From: Lachnospiraceae bacterium
Lineage (GTDB): Bacteria; Bacillota; Clostridia; Lachnospirales; Lachnospiraceae
DNA: 64,000 bases
NCBI GenBank assembly: GCA_015057425.1
Contig: SVEL01000004.1
Coordinates: 124,001-188,000 of the forward strand
Reading direction: 5' to 3'
A model generated the notes under the pieces. It was not told where the DNA came from and did no database searches. It saw nothing but the letters and a program-made list of their open reading frames with translations. This document shows positions 51,301 to 60,669 of this stretch, in pieces (position 1 is the first letter of the stretch; the number at the start of each line of letters is the position of its first letter). The position numbers were made by a program, and so were the translations under genes.

Positions 51301-52749
51301 AGATATGGCTTTCTGCTCTTCATCTGCTTTTATAGTCTCTTCAAGTTCTATACGGAACGCTTCTTCGCCCTTAAGATTAGCTTCTTCTTCAGCAAGTGAC
51401 TCCTGTAACACTGCAAGCTTCTTTTCATCTCGCTTTTTCTTCTCGGCTATAAGTTCATGAAGTTCTTCTGACACTTCGCCCCGGTCTCTGCCTGTATTAT
51501 CAATAAATTCTCTTATTCTGTCTCTCTGATTTTTATAATATATGTAGTCAAGATAATCGTTGGCACTTTCTTTAAGAAGAAGTTCTTCCTCCTTGCCTTC
51601 AACTTCTTCTTCCATGCTGTTTCTTATATTTGTAAGCTGTAAAAGCTCTTCTTTAAGCGTTTCTATGGCTTTTTCTTTTAGATAAACCTCTCCTATGGCA
51701 GCTTTCTTTACTGCAGTCTGCTTTTCGTCACGAAGCGTTTCTATACTTCTTTCTACTTCTTCTATCTCTTTTTCACAAGCCTTTATAAGCTCACAAACAG
51801 TAACATAGCTTCTTACTATGCCTGTGTTGATATCTTCTTTACCTTCATATGTTGTCTTGAGACTTTCAACCCTTTCTATAAAGTTCTCAAGTGCCTCACG
51901 CTGGAAATCAAAGTTGCTTATATCTGCCTTCTTCTTGGAAAGTTCAATAAGCTGGTCCTTTATCTCCATAAGGGTTTTTGCCATGGTATCTCCGTCATTT
52001 TCATCAACACTGTTGTTAAATGACTTTTGAATAATCTCTTCGATAAGCAGGTCTTCAACGACTTTTCGTGCCGTCTTGTAATTTGTCTCAAAGTATGTTC
52101 TAACATGTCCCTCTGTCTTGTTGATACCTCTGATTATCTCCCATTCGCTTTCATAAAGTCCATAATTGCTGATAAATCTCTGGTATTCATTTTTTCTTTC
52201 AAAAATCTTGATTTCAAGATTGAAATCCTTCTTTTCCAAGTCTCTGAGGTATGTTTTAAGACCATTATATGTAATTCTTTCCTTTCCGTTGCTTAAAGGA
52301 AGATTCTTGATGTCATTATCGTTATATTCTCTATAGAAAATGCAGTAGTTAAAATACTCTATGGACGCATTTTCCTTAACATTTCCTGTTTCTTCCATTC
52401 CTTCAAGGTCAAGGGTTGCATCCTTGGCTTTTCTGGCGCAAAAGCCTGTGGTCATATACTTAAAACCATTCTTTACATGCACGTCACTTAATCTCCATTC
52501 AATCATAGAATGGATAGTCGTACTTCCCGAATTGGTTCTGAAAAGTTTCTCTATCGGCTGCTTATCATCTAACGTACAGTTAGGTATAAGATTCTGCAAA
52601 AGAAGGAGCATAAGCACACTTTTACCACCACCGTTAGCAAGGTCATATATTGTATTTTTACCGGAAAACCGCATTAAAAAATCATCATAAAACTGGGTTC
52701 CAAAATTGTATTTTACATTATTTACCCTAATTCTGTTTATATGTGGCAT
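48322..52749 (-). CDS. SMC/MukB-like ATPase (JetC/MksB type)
   Basis: From the ATG at 52749 (GAGGTG upstream) it has 1475 residues. Its N-terminal P-loop is YDLANGGGKSVLML; the first Gly of the Walker A consensus is replaced. A long charged region consistent with coiled coils covers about 230-1270. The C-terminal head has a signature-like GSTGQSQGIYIQFL and a Walker B-like VIFIDNPFGAAKD, with Asn where the catalytic Glu is usual. Size and neighbours match the MukB-like subunits of MksBEF condensins and Wadjet systems, which extrude or act on DNA loops. Confidence 0.85.
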   Translation of the reverse strand: MPHINRIRVNNVKYNFGTQFYDDFLMRFSGKNTIYDLANGGGKSVLMLLLLQNLIPNCTLDDKQPIEKLFRTNSGSTTIHSMIEWRLSDVHVKNGFKYMTTGFCARKAKDATLDLEGMEETGNVKENASIEYFNYCIFYREYNDNDIKNLPLSNGKERITYNGLKTYLRDLEKKDFNLEIKIFERKNEYQRFISNYGLYESEWEIIRGINKTEGHVRTYFETNYKTARKVVEDLLIEEIIQKSFNNSVDENDGDTMAKTLMEIKDQLIELSKKKADISNFDFQREALENFIERVESLKTTYEGKEDINTGIVRSYVTVCELIKACEKEIEEVERSIETLRDEKQTAVKKAAIGEVYLKEKAIETLKEELLQLTNIRNSMEEEVEGKEEELLLKESANDYLDYIYYKNQRDRIREFIDNTGRDRGEVSEELHELIAEKKKRDEKKLAVLQESLAEEEANLKGEEAFRIELEETIKADEEQKAISEYIIKDGTRQLNELSSLLTLKKSEHDFLLTDSVSEKILKLSAELQEKEDHYNENGQNILKGIIELERKAMQKQELVAKSAETDKKIRENIDCRQSLSDEKNHISKMMSIYGVKSDEELYDIIEQRILNNTMALEEDNHHIAKLTAHINNLKNGVFTVESDEFIKVRDYIEKYHGDVVVSGSEYLASVTKEQREEILEKIPFFPYSIIVKDRFEVIMSDVRLREMDLEGYFVPIINEDVVEDTGRFISDDAVFVMASNAIYTGAAAVDKEITRLTDLLDTYKDAAKRHGNAGDVYAEDIMYLRKYYSEIKHTMDNAEDEYESLRKQLKDIEQLIDEKDSEKNAVYAEKISAEQENAKLKEEMEELKLSLACYKEIGELTDRYNTLERSVDEAKSTYNSKVKTLNDNNSKYSAVLVRRDNRIKKCADIKDRIEEINSNWNSLLSGYYVEGNYKGSILTDDELDTKINGLIDTIEKSGVDLEDKRKLLDNFDIAMEKSLQAIDYKGIFVDDIKAAYERMELHVTDKEELLSIKNDINLKKNELKKVKEQCGALQSKTDKMEGAITEAREKIVLKYGEITGEELSGLSISPEEYIKDMYKLEKQCDDKLKESEGKIKNLQEAKQNRTVLLHDLDKIINNGNININSDAKPFDMEVDIEKKISEIASKYDDFVKENFNRKLEFDKDKNRLVELLVKTGASPLADEMKYNVVMPQDIREADELTESIKDVIRCINLEQERIAKSIEEIHKIKDSFENQCIQSCLSIKTQLDRLPKLSKITMEDEVISIIGLTIPYVKEDMYKERMSRYIDDIVMAADEMNNQNDRLKYIRSQLAWKKLFSVIVTDMNGVRINLYKRERIKEQSRYLPYEEAVGSTGQSQGIYIQFLIAIINYITNINSKDADNKGLRKVIFIDNPFGAAKDVYIWEPIFKLLKVNNVQLVVPARGATPAITGRFDVNYILGQKFIDGKQQTVVVDYNSNVDSDKMDYTKVDFTQAQLF

Positions 52750-52788
52750 CTTTTGCACCTCTTCCTTTAATCTTAACTAAATAGTACC

Positions 52789-53508
52789 TTAATTTTCACT
52801 CTTGACTTCCTTTGATGCAGACATAATCTCATACAATCTGCTCTTTTCGCTGTCAAAATAATTCTCTACAAGCGCTTTCATCTTTTCCTTCGGATAATAT
52901 CTGCCTTCTGACTCCAATACAAGCTTCTGATTAACAAAGAAGTTAAATACAAGCTTCACAATACCGGCCTTGGAGCCTCTGGACGCTTTAAGCATAATAT
53001 CCTCTCCACCGGAAATAGGCATATCTTCCCAAATTAATCCGATTTCCTTAAAGCTGTTTTCTTCCACTTCATCTAAAGACAACACTTTCAGGTTACTTAT
53101 AACACCTGCAAGCGAACCGTTAACTGCTTCAATTACATCCTCGACTCTTGTATACTCAACATATGAATAACTCGATGAATCAGGATAAAATACACTTATT
53201 ATGTTGTACATAATAAAGTAACACAGATAAAGCTCTTTATTTAATCTGATTCCCAGCTCTTTCTTCAATTCCTCATTGGTATATCCGAATACTCTGTTAT
53301 TATCACCTGCTGTTATGTACAGACTGTAATTATACTCATAAATATTGATATTTAACTTTTTAAGCACCTCTAAAACTATGTCGTAAACTTCTCCGTTTGA
53401 TGTATATTCATTGTATAACCCTGCATTTTGACCGTTTCTGCTTACTTCATCACCAACAATCAGTGCCGATACAATATCCAGAGCTTTATCCAAACTTTTA
53501 TTATTCAT
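52789..53508 (-). CDS. MukE/JetB-like subunit (DUF6063 type)
   Basis: From the ATG at 53508 (GGAG six bases upstream) it has 239 residues with winged-helix-like segments (EELKKELGIRLNKELYLCYF; NFFVNQKLVLESEGRYYPKE). Size and position between a kleisin-like gene and an SMC-like gene match the MukE/MksE/JetB class, which binds the kleisin. The gaps to its neighbours are 31-40 bases, so it is part of one operon. Confidence 0.75.
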   Translation of the reverse strand: MNNKSLDKALDIVSALIVGDEVSRNGQNAGLYNEYTSNGEVYDIVLEVLKKLNINIYEYNYSLYITAGDNNRVFGYTNEELKKELGIRLNKELYLCYFIMYNIISVFYPDSSSYSYVEYTRVEDVIEAVNGSLAGVISNLKVLSLDEVEENSFKEIGLIWEDMPISGGEDIMLKASRGSKAGIVKLVFNFFVNQKLVLESEGRYYPKEKMKALVENYFDSEKSRLYEIMSASKEVKSEN

Positions 53509-53545
53509 AGACATCTCCATTTCTATGGCTCACCCGGTGCCACGC

Positions 53546-55057
53546 CTATAACTTTCTAAAATGTATATCAGTTATTTCAAATAAATCCATTATCCTTATG
53601 GTATTTGATGAATCAAATTCCAATTCAAATTTCATCTGTTTATATTCTTCCTTATCTTCTTTTTCAAGGAAATCTACTAAATATTCTTCAAAAAATGTAT
53701 CCGGCTTTGCAAGTACCTTCTCACATTCGTACTCTCTCTTCTGGCTGAGATGAATCAGAAATGAATAATAATCTCCATTTTTTAGGAATGTATCTCCGAA
53801 TTCCCCGGTTAACGTGTCATTTAATTCTATAAGACTGACAGTTTCCTTCTCCATAAGCATACCAAAGAGTATCTTTATAAAGCCATAATAGTTGGCCTTA
53901 ATTCTTTCATCTTCGACCTCATCTTCATATACATACATTTCTTCTGTTTTATTTTCATTTATCAAATCAGCCTTTTCTTCACTTTCTGCCTTACATGTAA
54001 GCATCTTATCAATAGATGTAAGTGAAAAAGACTTCTTTATATTCAAATCCAAAAGCGGAAGCACAAACATTCCAAGTCTGCTTGTATCGTCACTTTCCAT
54101 AATGGTTTTAAGACCGTGTTTAAAGTCATAACTTCTCTTAAGCTTAGAGAACTTCGCATTGAATATTATCTCGTCTGCTTTTTTCTGAAGGTCCGTACAC
54201 TGTCCTAAAAGTTCACTGTGTCGGCTGAGAGATTTCTTTAACTCTGTTTCCAACACATAAATATCAGCAAATGCTTCCGTATATTCATTGTCACTTCTTT
54301 TCAGAAGCTCTTCTATCATATTCATATTCTTGCGGTATAATTTCTGTTCATCTTCAAACCATGTCATTACGCTGTCTACAAATTCATCGTATGCCTTTAT
54401 ACCCTCAAAAACATCATGACTTAAGATACTCAAAACTTCATTTTTTCTAACCTTAAGTCTTCCAACTTCGTTATTAATTCTCTTAACAACTTCAACTCCA
54501 CCCTTGAAGTTACGTCCTGCAATCATCTTGCTAAGAAGTATCTGCGCCACACTTATGGAGCTTTCGTCCTTAACTTCCTTTGTGTCAAGATAAAACTCAA
54601 TGGCATCAGAAGTTATATAATATGTAACTGTTTCGTCTTTTATCCTGCTGTCTATCAGTTTCATTCGGATAGACATTTTCTTCTTTTCCTGTGGGTCATA
54701 ATACTCGTATACAAAAGGATGTCCGTCATTTTTAATCTTGTCAAATACATAAAATACAAGGGCTGACATTTCCGATTCATCTATATTTAAGTCAAAATCC
54801 CTTCGGATAACTTCCGATAAAAAGCTTGCATATTCTCCGTAAGTTACATCTTTTTCACGGAAGTTATTTTCTTCTATAAAGAATCGCAAAACAGCCATAA
54901 GGATATATCCCATATCAAGCCCGGAATACATACCTCCCTGATACTGGGCAAATGCATTTTCCGTCAGCTTAAAATATGGGTAATACTTTTTTATATTGAG
55001 CATACGCTCGCTATGATCACAGATAATATCTCTGACAAGTATGTATTCTTCCGCCAT
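53546..55057 (-). CDS. MukF/JetA-like kleisin subunit (DUF5716 type)
   Basis: The 503 residues have an N-terminal helical/winged-helix region, a central helical part with coiled-coil character (about 225-300), and a C-terminal winged-helix-like domain ending FELEFDSSNTIRIMDLF. This matches the MukF/MksF/JetA class that bridges the two SMC heads. It is the first gene of the SMC operon. A region with two 21-bp direct repeats and two hairpins precedes it. Confidence 0.75.
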   Translation of the reverse strand: MAEEYILVRDIICDHSERMLNIKKYYPYFKLTENAFAQYQGGMYSGLDMGYILMAVLRFFIEENNFREKDVTYGEYASFLSEVIRRDFDLNIDESEMSALVFYVFDKIKNDGHPFVYEYYDPQEKKKMSIRMKLIDSRIKDETVTYYITSDAIEFYLDTKEVKDESSISVAQILLSKMIAGRNFKGGVEVVKRINNEVGRLKVRKNEVLSILSHDVFEGIKAYDEFVDSVMTWFEDEQKLYRKNMNMIEELLKRSDNEYTEAFADIYVLETELKKSLSRHSELLGQCTDLQKKADEIIFNAKFSKLKRSYDFKHGLKTIMESDDTSRLGMFVLPLLDLNIKKSFSLTSIDKMLTCKAESEEKADLINENKTEEMYVYEDEVEDERIKANYYGFIKILFGMLMEKETVSLIELNDTLTGEFGDTFLKNGDYYSFLIHLSQKREYECEKVLAKPDTFFEEYLVDFLEKEDKEEYKQMKFELEFDSSNTIRIMDLFEITDIHFRKL

Positions 55058-55086
55058 ATATCCTCTTCCCTGTTTTAATCTTCATT

Positions 55087-55156
55087 GCAATTTGTGCCGA
55101 ATCGTTGTATAAATCAACAACTTCGCAATTTGTGCCGAATCGTTGCACAAATTGCG
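55087..55156. promoter_or_regulatory. Direct repeats and hairpin upstream of the SMC operon
   Basis: GCAATTTGTGCCGAATCGTTG occurs twice (55087-55107 and 55125-55145), 38 bases apart. The second copy is the left part of a perfect 12-bp inverted repeat, CGCAATTTGTGC/GCACAAATTGCG (55124-55156). The layout suggests an operator or a structured leader for the SMC operon. Confidence 0.55.
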
Positions 55157-55158
55157 GT

Positions 55159-55197
55159 AAATATGTAGTTAATAATTGTATTACAATTTTTAACTAC
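55159..55197 (-). other. Hairpin over the recR stop codon
   Basis: TATGTAGTTAA and TTAACTACATA form a perfect 11-bp stem with a loop of about 17 bases. It contains the recR stop codon. There is no T-tract, so it may partly separate recR from the SMC operon. Confidence 0.45.
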
Positions 55198-55790
55198 ATA
55201 TTTACACGGCCTTCTAACGCCCTTTTTAACGTAATCTCATCAATACATTCAAGTTCACTGCCTACCGGCACGCCACTTGCAATTCTACTGACCTTTATTC
55301 CTGCCGGCTTAACGTACTTACTTATAAGCATAGCAGTAGCCTCACCTTCATGGCTGGCATTGGTTGCAATGATTACTTCATCCACATCGCCACGCAGTCT
55401 TTCCATAAGTTCTTTTAACTTAATATCGTTTGGACCGATATTTAGAAGCGGTGCTATAACTCCATGAAGCACATGATACACTCCATCGTACTGCTTGGTC
55501 TTTTCGTATGCTGCCAAATCTCTCGGCGTCTCCACAACCATTATGGTCTTATGATTTCTCTTTGGATTACCGCAAATAGGGCAAATCTCCATATCCGTAA
55601 GATTGTAACATTCTTTGCAATACTTAAGATTGTCTCTTGCATCTACCATAGTCTCCGCCAGCTTATGTACCTGCTCCGCCGGCATCCCTATTATGTGAAA
55701 TGCCAGTCTTGCAGCTGTCTTGGTTCCTATGCCAGGCAATCTGGACAACTCTTCTATAAGTTTTCCAATCTGTCCACTATAATATTCCAT
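55194..55790 (-). CDS. recR: Recombination protein RecR
   Basis: The 198 residues have the RecR layout: helix-hairpin-helix (LSRLPGIGTKTAARLAFH), a C4 zinc finger (CKECYNLTDMEICPICGN), a TOPRIM domain (TIMVVETPRDLAAYEKT) and a C-terminal Walker B-like segment. RecR works with RecO and RecF in gap repair. Its ATG overlaps the ybaB stop (TAATG). The order dnaX-ybaB-recR is conserved in bacteria. Confidence 0.97.
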   Translation of the reverse strand: MEYYSGQIGKLIEELSRLPGIGTKTAARLAFHIIGMPAEQVHKLAETMVDARDNLKYCKECYNLTDMEICPICGNPKRNHKTIMVVETPRDLAAYEKTKQYDGVYHVLHGVIAPLLNIGPNDIKLKELMERLRGDVDEVIIATNASHEGEATAMLISKYVKPAGIKVSRIASGVPVGSELECIDEITLKRALEGRVNM

Positions 55791-56143
55791 TAGAACGGAA
55801 AACCTCCTCCGAGACCACCTGTTATCTTAGACATCTGTGTCTGTGATATTTCTTCCATCTTACGAAGAGCTTCATTGGTTGCTGCCATTATAAGGTCTTC
55901 AAGCATTTCTATATCATCAGGATCTACAACTTCTTCCTTAAGCGAAACCTTAACTACTTCCTTCTTACCTGACACTGTAACTTCTACAGCTCCGCCACCT
56001 GCGCTTGCCGTAACTTCCATTGTCTCTAATTCCTTAGTTGTTTCTTCCATCTGCTTCTGCATTTTCTGAGCCTGTTTCATAAGGTTGTTCATGTTGCCCA
56101 TTCCTCCGCCGAAGCCTCCCGGATATCCACCTCTTTTTGCCAT
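55790..56143 (-). CDS. YbaB/EbfC nucleoid-associated protein
   Basis: The 117 residues match the YbaB/EbfC family: [17 protein letters not shown], then a central beta sheet ([16 protein letters not shown]) and a C-terminal helix. Gly-rich ends flank the core. These small dimers bind DNA. It lies between dnaX and recR, one base from the dnaX stop. Confidence 0.95.
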   Translation of the reverse strand: MAKRGGYPGGFGGGMGNMNNLMKQAQKMQKQMEETTKELETMEVTASAGGGAVEVTVSGKKEVVKVSLKEEVVDPDDIEMLEDLIMAATNEALRKMEEISQTQMSKITGGLGGGFPF

Positions 56144-56144
56144 T

Positions 56145-57725
56145 TTAAAAGTCCTCCTCTTCTATTTGGAAATTAATTTTTTTCTTTATTTCTACATAGC
56201 TATCAGTAAAATCTTCACCTGTTTGTAAAGCTTTTATCTCTATCTTTACAGCCTTGCCTGTAGTCTCTCCAATGACCGTTTCAATACCTTCGATAGTTTC
56301 CGGTCTGGATAATGTTTTATATGATAAACCGTCATCCTTTGTAACGATTATCAGTCTGTTATCGCCACCCGGTGCAAGTCTGGTGGTTCGTAGGCAATTT
56401 CTCATATAATCGCTTAGATTTGCCTCGACCTTGTACCATTCGTCAGCAACCTTCTGAACCTCTTCCGGTATAGCTACATCAAGTATCTTCTTTGGCTTCG
56501 GTGCCGACTGCTGCACATTTTGTGCCAAACCGGGCTGTACACCGTCTGCTGCCTGTCCTGCCACTACAACACCTGACTCTATCTTTTCTTCCAATATACT
56601 TAATCGGCTTAATACCGATGTAAGGTCTGTCTCCATTGCAGGCTTTGTCAACTTAACCAACGCAATTTCCACAAGTACTCTTTTTCCCGTTGCATACTTT
56701 ATCTGTCCTGCAAGTTCAGAAAGAATTCTTATATATCTCATAATAGAATCTATATCTGTCATTCCGGCCTCTTCTTTGAGCGCCTCTATTCTTTCCGTAG
56801 ACATATCTATCATATCCGCACAGTTGTCAGATGTCTTTATAAGCATAAGATTTCTGAGATACCATGTAAAATCAGTTACAAACTGCGTAAGGTCACGACC
56901 CTGCATTATGATTTCTTCAAGCAAATGTATGCATCCCATTGTATCCCCTGATACTACAAGTCGAAGCATCCTGCTAAATACAGATGTGTCTACTGCACCT
57001 AAAACCTCAAGAACATTGTCATATCTCAAGGTCTCTCCCATATAAAATGCCACACACTGATCAAGAAGACTAAGGGCATCTCTCATCGCACCGTCTGCTG
57101 ATTTGGCGATATATCTTATGGCCTTTTCTTCTACATCTATATTTTCTATAGCTGTAAGTTCTCTTAAACGCTCAGATATGGTTTCTATGGAAATACGCTT
57201 AAAGTCATATCTCTGACACCTCGAAAGTATAGTCACCGGAATCTTATGTGCTTCTGTTGTAGCCAGAATAAATATCACATATGACGGCGGCTCTTCCAAA
57301 GTCTTGAGAAGTGCGTTAAATGCACCGATAGACAGCATATGAACTTCATCGATTATATACACCTTGAAACGCCCTTCAGTTGGTGAGTACTGAACCTCAT
57401 CTCTGATTTCACGTATATTATCTACGCCATTATTGGAAGCAGCATCAATCTCAATAACATTCATTGATGCCCCTGAGGCAATGGCCTTACATGTCGGACA
57501 CTCATTACAAGGACTGCCGTCTATAGGATTACTACAGTTAACTGCCTTTGCAAATATCTTTGCAATAGTAGTCTTTCCGGTTCCTCTTGTTCCGCAGAAC
57601 AGGTATGCATGACCTATTCTGTCATTCTTTATCTGATTTTTTAAAGTTGTTACAATATGGTCCTGACCCTTTACATCAGCGAACTGATCCGGCCTGAACT
57701 TTCTGTACATAGCTGTATATGACAT
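56145..57725 (-). CDS. dnaX: DNA polymerase III subunit gamma/tau
   Basis: The 526 residues hold a clamp-loader AAA+ module: Walker [11 protein letters not shown], a zinc finger ([16 protein letters not shown]), Walker [12 protein letters not shown], sensor 1 [12 protein letters not shown], and collar and tau domains after about residue 370. A sigmaA-type promoter lies about 80 bases upstream. Its message probably continues through ybaB and recR. Confidence 0.97.
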   Translation of the reverse strand: MSYTAMYRKFRPDQFADVKGQDHIVTTLKNQIKNDRIGHAYLFCGTRGTGKTTIAKIFAKAVNCSNPIDGSPCNECPTCKAIASGASMNVIEIDAASNNGVDNIREIRDEVQYSPTEGRFKVYIIDEVHMLSIGAFNALLKTLEEPPSYVIFILATTEAHKIPVTILSRCQRYDFKRISIETISERLRELTAIENIDVEEKAIRYIAKSADGAMRDALSLLDQCVAFYMGETLRYDNVLEVLGAVDTSVFSRMLRLVVSGDTMGCIHLLEEIIMQGRDLTQFVTDFTWYLRNLMLIKTSDNCADMIDMSTERIEALKEEAGMTDIDSIMRYIRILSELAGQIKYATGKRVLVEIALVKLTKPAMETDLTSVLSRLSILEEKIESGVVVAGQAADGVQPGLAQNVQQSAPKPKKILDVAIPEEVQKVADEWYKVEANLSDYMRNCLRTTRLAPGGDNRLIIVTKDDGLSYKTLSRPETIEGIETVIGETTGKAVKIEIKALQTGEDFTDSYVEIKKKINFQIEEEDF

Positions 57726-57803
57726 ATCTTCTCCGTTCCATGGAAAAATTCCCTAAAAATTTGTTGTTTTGCATCATTTAGCTAAACATACTCTAACTAT
57801 TTT

Positions 57804-57832
57804 ATTATACACAAAAAAAGGTGGATAATCAA
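57804..57832 (-). promoter_or_regulatory. Promoter of dnaX-ybaB-recR
   Basis: On the minus strand, TTGATT (57827-57832) and TATAAT (57804-57809) are separated by 17 bases. Confidence 0.75.
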
Positions 57833-57844
57833 CGGATTTTTAGA

Positions 57845-57876
57845 GCAAAAAATGGCTGCCCATTGTGAGCAGCCAT
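57845..57876 (-). terminator. Intrinsic terminator after spoVG
   Basis: On the minus strand, ATGGCTGC and GCAGCCAT pair around CACAATGG-type loop bases and are followed by TTTTTT, shortly after the spoVG stop. Confidence 0.85.
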
Positions 57877-57883
57877 TACATTG

Positions 57884-58147
57884 TTATTCCGAGAACTCTT
57901 CCTTGTTATACTTATCAAGTATCATATTTTGCAAGTCTCTTCTTGTGTCTGAATTAATCGGATGAGCAACATCCCTATATTCTCCGTCAGCAGACCTTTT
58001 ACTTGGCATAGCAATGAAAAGACCTTTTTCGCCTTCTATGATTTTAATATCATGAACAACGAATATTCCATCAATAGTTATTGATGCGACGGCTCTTAAT
58101 TTGCCATCCCTATCAATCTTTTTGATTCTGATGTCTGTAATTTCCAT
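57884..58147 (-). CDS. spoVG: SpoVG family regulator
   Basis: From the ATG at 58147 (AGGTGAT upstream) it has 87 residues: MEITDIRIKKIDRDGKL, VHDIKIIEGEKGLFIAMPS and VAHPINSDTR are the SpoVG signature. SpoVG binds DNA or RNA and occurs in sporulating and non-sporulating Firmicutes alike, so it does not prove sporulation. It follows glgD by 31 bases and is probably cotranscribed with the glycogen genes. Confidence 0.96.
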   Translation of the reverse strand: MEITDIRIKKIDRDGKLRAVASITIDGIFVVHDIKIIEGEKGLFIAMPSKRSADGEYRDVAHPINSDTRRDLQNMILDKYNKEEFSE

Positions 58148-58178
58148 ATTAATCACCTGTCCCATATCTTATCTTTTG

Positions 58179-59303
58179 TTAGAATCTTTCGTAACGCTCT
58201 CCCTTTTCTGTTACGATAAGAATTTCGCCATTTTCACCTACATATCTTGAATTGGATCTGATAGTATCTCTACTTTCTACGATACAATTCTCAATGTAAG
58301 AATTATCTCCGATATATACATTGTTCAAGATAATAGAATTCTTGATTACACAGTTATTACCGATGTAGGCTTTCTTAAACAATACTGAATTCTCAACCTG
58401 TCCGTTTATGATACAACCGCTTGAAATAAGACTGTTCTTAATGTTTGCACCAGGGTTGTACTTCGCAGGCGGAAAATCATCTACCTTTGAATAAATATCA
58501 GGATACTGTTTGAAGAAGAAATTTCTGACATCCGGCTTAAGGAAGTCCATATTGGTATCAAAGTATGATTCTACTGTTGAAATATTGTTCCAATATCCTT
58601 CATGCTTATAAACCTGAATCTTCTTTACATTCTTGTATCTGATAAGAATATCATTAACTATGTCGTATCTGTCCTCTGCCGCACACTTCTCAATTAATTC
58701 AATAAGAAGTCTTCTTCTGAGAACATATATACCCATAGAAACTGTACTGCTTTCTGATTCCATAGGCTTTTCAACAAAATCTGTTATTCTTCCTGTTTCG
58801 TCAGTCTTTACAACGCCAAATCTTGAAACATCAGTTCCTTCCGGCATATCCTTACATACAACCGTAATATCGGCCTTGTTTTCGATATGTGCTTCAAGAA
58901 CTTTGTTGTAATCCATCTTATAAACGCCGTCACCCGCTGCAATAATTACATATGGTTCATGGCTGTTCTTAAGATAACTGATATTCTGAGCTATGGAATC
59001 TGCCGTACCTCTGTACCAGAATCCGTTCTCAGCTGTAATAGATGGTGTGAATACATACAAGCCACCCTGCTTTCTACCGAAATCCCACCATTTTGATGAA
59101 CTCAAATGCTCATTAAGGGATTTTGCATTGTACTGTGTAAGTACTGCCACCTTCTGAATGTGTGAATTTGTCATATTGCTTAAGGCGAAATCAATAGCTC
59201 TGTAGCTACCTGCCACAGGCATGGCTGCTATGGCTCTTTTGTATGAAAGCTCCTTCATCTTGTTGTTGTTTCCGCCAGCTAAAATAATACCTATCGCTCT
59301 CAT
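58179..59303 (-). CDS. glgD: Glucose-1-phosphate adenylyltransferase, GlgD subunit
   Basis: The 374 residues match GlgD, the regulatory-type partner of GlgC: ILAGGNNNKMKELSYKRA in place of the full catalytic GGxGxRL loop, and a C-terminal left-handed beta-helix (about 270-360). The changed nucleotide loop suggests reduced catalysis, as in other GlgD proteins. Its ATG overlaps the glgC stop (TAATG). Confidence 0.93.
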   Translation of the reverse strand: MRAIGIILAGGNNNKMKELSYKRAIAAMPVAGSYRAIDFALSNMTNSHIQKVAVLTQYNAKSLNEHLSSSKWWDFGRKQGGLYVFTPSITAENGFWYRGTADSIAQNISYLKNSHEPYVIIAAGDGVYKMDYNKVLEAHIENKADITVVCKDMPEGTDVSRFGVVKTDETGRITDFVEKPMESESSTVSMGIYVLRRRLLIELIEKCAAEDRYDIVNDILIRYKNVKKIQVYKHEGYWNNISTVESYFDTNMDFLKPDVRNFFFKQYPDIYSKVDDFPPAKYNPGANIKNSLISSGCIINGQVENSVLFKKAYIGNNCVIKNSIILNNVYIGDNSYIENCIVESRDTIRSNSRYVGENGEILIVTEKGERYERF

Positions 59304-60574
59304 TACATATCACCTGCCTTAATAATATATTCACCACTTGCAAGTACACCGTCAGGATAATCTCCTGCTTCTGTAATACCTGAAATAGCTGTATTTTTAC
59401 CAATCTTAACATTCTTAGGAATGTATGAATTTTCACCAATTGTTGCAAGACCAAATCCGTAAATCTTGTCATTGAGCTTACTTGGTGCTTCTTCGCCAAT
59501 ACCAATCTCAGCACCATCATCAACTGTAACGTTTTCAGCAATAATTGCCTTATTAACCTTACATCCGGAACCGATTACAGTACCCTTCATAATGATAGAA
59601 TCGCGAACTTCTGCTCCTTCGCCGATAATAACTCCGGCACCAATAACAGAATTGTAAACCTTACCGTAGATTTCCGTACCTTCACTGATAATACATCTGT
59701 CTACTACAGAATTTTCTGATAAATACTGTGGTGGAAGAGTATCACTCTTTGTGTAAATTCTCCAGAATTCTTCGTAAAGATTAAATACCGGAATAATATC
59801 GATAAGTTCCATATTTGCTTCCCAATATGAACCTAATGTTCCTACATCCTTCCAATATCCGCTATACTCATATGCAAATATTCTCTCACCCTTTTCATGG
59901 CAATAAGGAATAATATGCTTACCAAAGTCACAATTACTTTGGTCTTTAAGCTTAATAAGAGACTCTTTAAGCGACTTCCAGCTGAATATGTAGATACCCA
60001 TTGATGCAAGATTACTTCTTGGATTTGCAGGTTTCTCTTCGAAATCTGTAATTCTTCCGTCTCCGTCTGCGATAAGAATACCGAATCTGCTTGCCTCTTC
60101 CATAGGAACTTTCATGGCCGCTATAGTAACATCAGCATTATTTGCCTTGTGGTAATCAAGCATAATCTCATAATCCATCTTATAAATATGGTCACCTGAT
60201 AAAATCAACACATACTCAGGATTATACTGTTCCATATATTCAAGGTTCTGATATATAGCATTTGCCGTACCTGTATACCATTCACTGTTGGCACTCTTCT
60301 CGTATGGTGGAAGTACCGAAACACCACCTACGTTTCTATCCAAGTCCCAAGGAATACCGATTCCTATGTGTGAATTAAGTCTGAGTGGCTGATACTGTGT
60401 AAGAACACCTACTGTATCTACGCCTGAATTGATGCAGTTACTAAGTGGGAAGTCGATAATTCTGTACTTTCCGCCAAATGAAACTGCCGGTTTAGCTACC
60501 TTTGATGTAAGAACACCAAGACGGCTACCTTGTCCTCCTGCCAATAACATGGCTATCATTTCTTTTTTTATCAC
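59303..60574 (-). CDS. glgC: Glucose-1-phosphate adenylyltransferase
   Basis: GlgC makes ADP-glucose, the committed step of glycogen synthesis. The 423 residues show [14 protein letters not shown] at the N-terminus, [19 protein letters not shown], the substrate-site FEEKPANP, and a C-terminal beta-helix. Translation appears to start at a GTG at 60574 after GAGGTG. No glgA or glgB is in the window. Confidence 0.95.
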   Translation of the reverse strand: MIKKEMIAMLLAGGQGSRLGVLTSKVAKPAVSFGGKYRIIDFPLSNCINSGVDTVGVLTQYQPLRLNSHIGIGIPWDLDRNVGGVSVLPPYEKSANSEWYTGTANAIYQNLEYMEQYNPEYVLILSGDHIYKMDYEIMLDYHKANNADVTIAAMKVPMEEASRFGILIADGDGRITDFEEKPANPRSNLASMGIYIFSWKSLKESLIKLKDQSNCDFGKHIIPYCHEKGERIFAYEYSGYWKDVGTLGSYWEANMELIDIIPVFNLYEEFWRIYTKSDTLPPQYLSENSVVDRCIISEGTEIYGKVYNSVIGAGVIIGEGAEVRDSIIMKGTVIGSGCKVNKAIIAENVTVDDGAEIGIGEEAPSKLNDKIYGFGLATIGENSYIPKNVKIGKNTAISGITEAGDYPDGVLASGEYIIKAGDM

Positions 60575-60669
60575 GTTATCACCTCGCTGTAAATTTTAAA
60601 AAAGTACCCAAAGCAGGCTTTAGTGTGCACCCTTCTCACTATATCACAGCCTACTAAAATGTTATGTTT

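Noticed and set aside
45602..57725. JetD nuclease gene completing a Wadjet system
   Set aside because: No frame in the operon or beside it shows a TOPRIM or topoisomerase VI-like domain other than RecR, which is a normal recombination protein.
57726..57883. SRP RNA gene upstream of dnaX
   Set aside because: This is a common position in Firmicutes, but the gap contains only a promoter and the spoVG terminator and lacks the SRP Alu and S-domain motifs.
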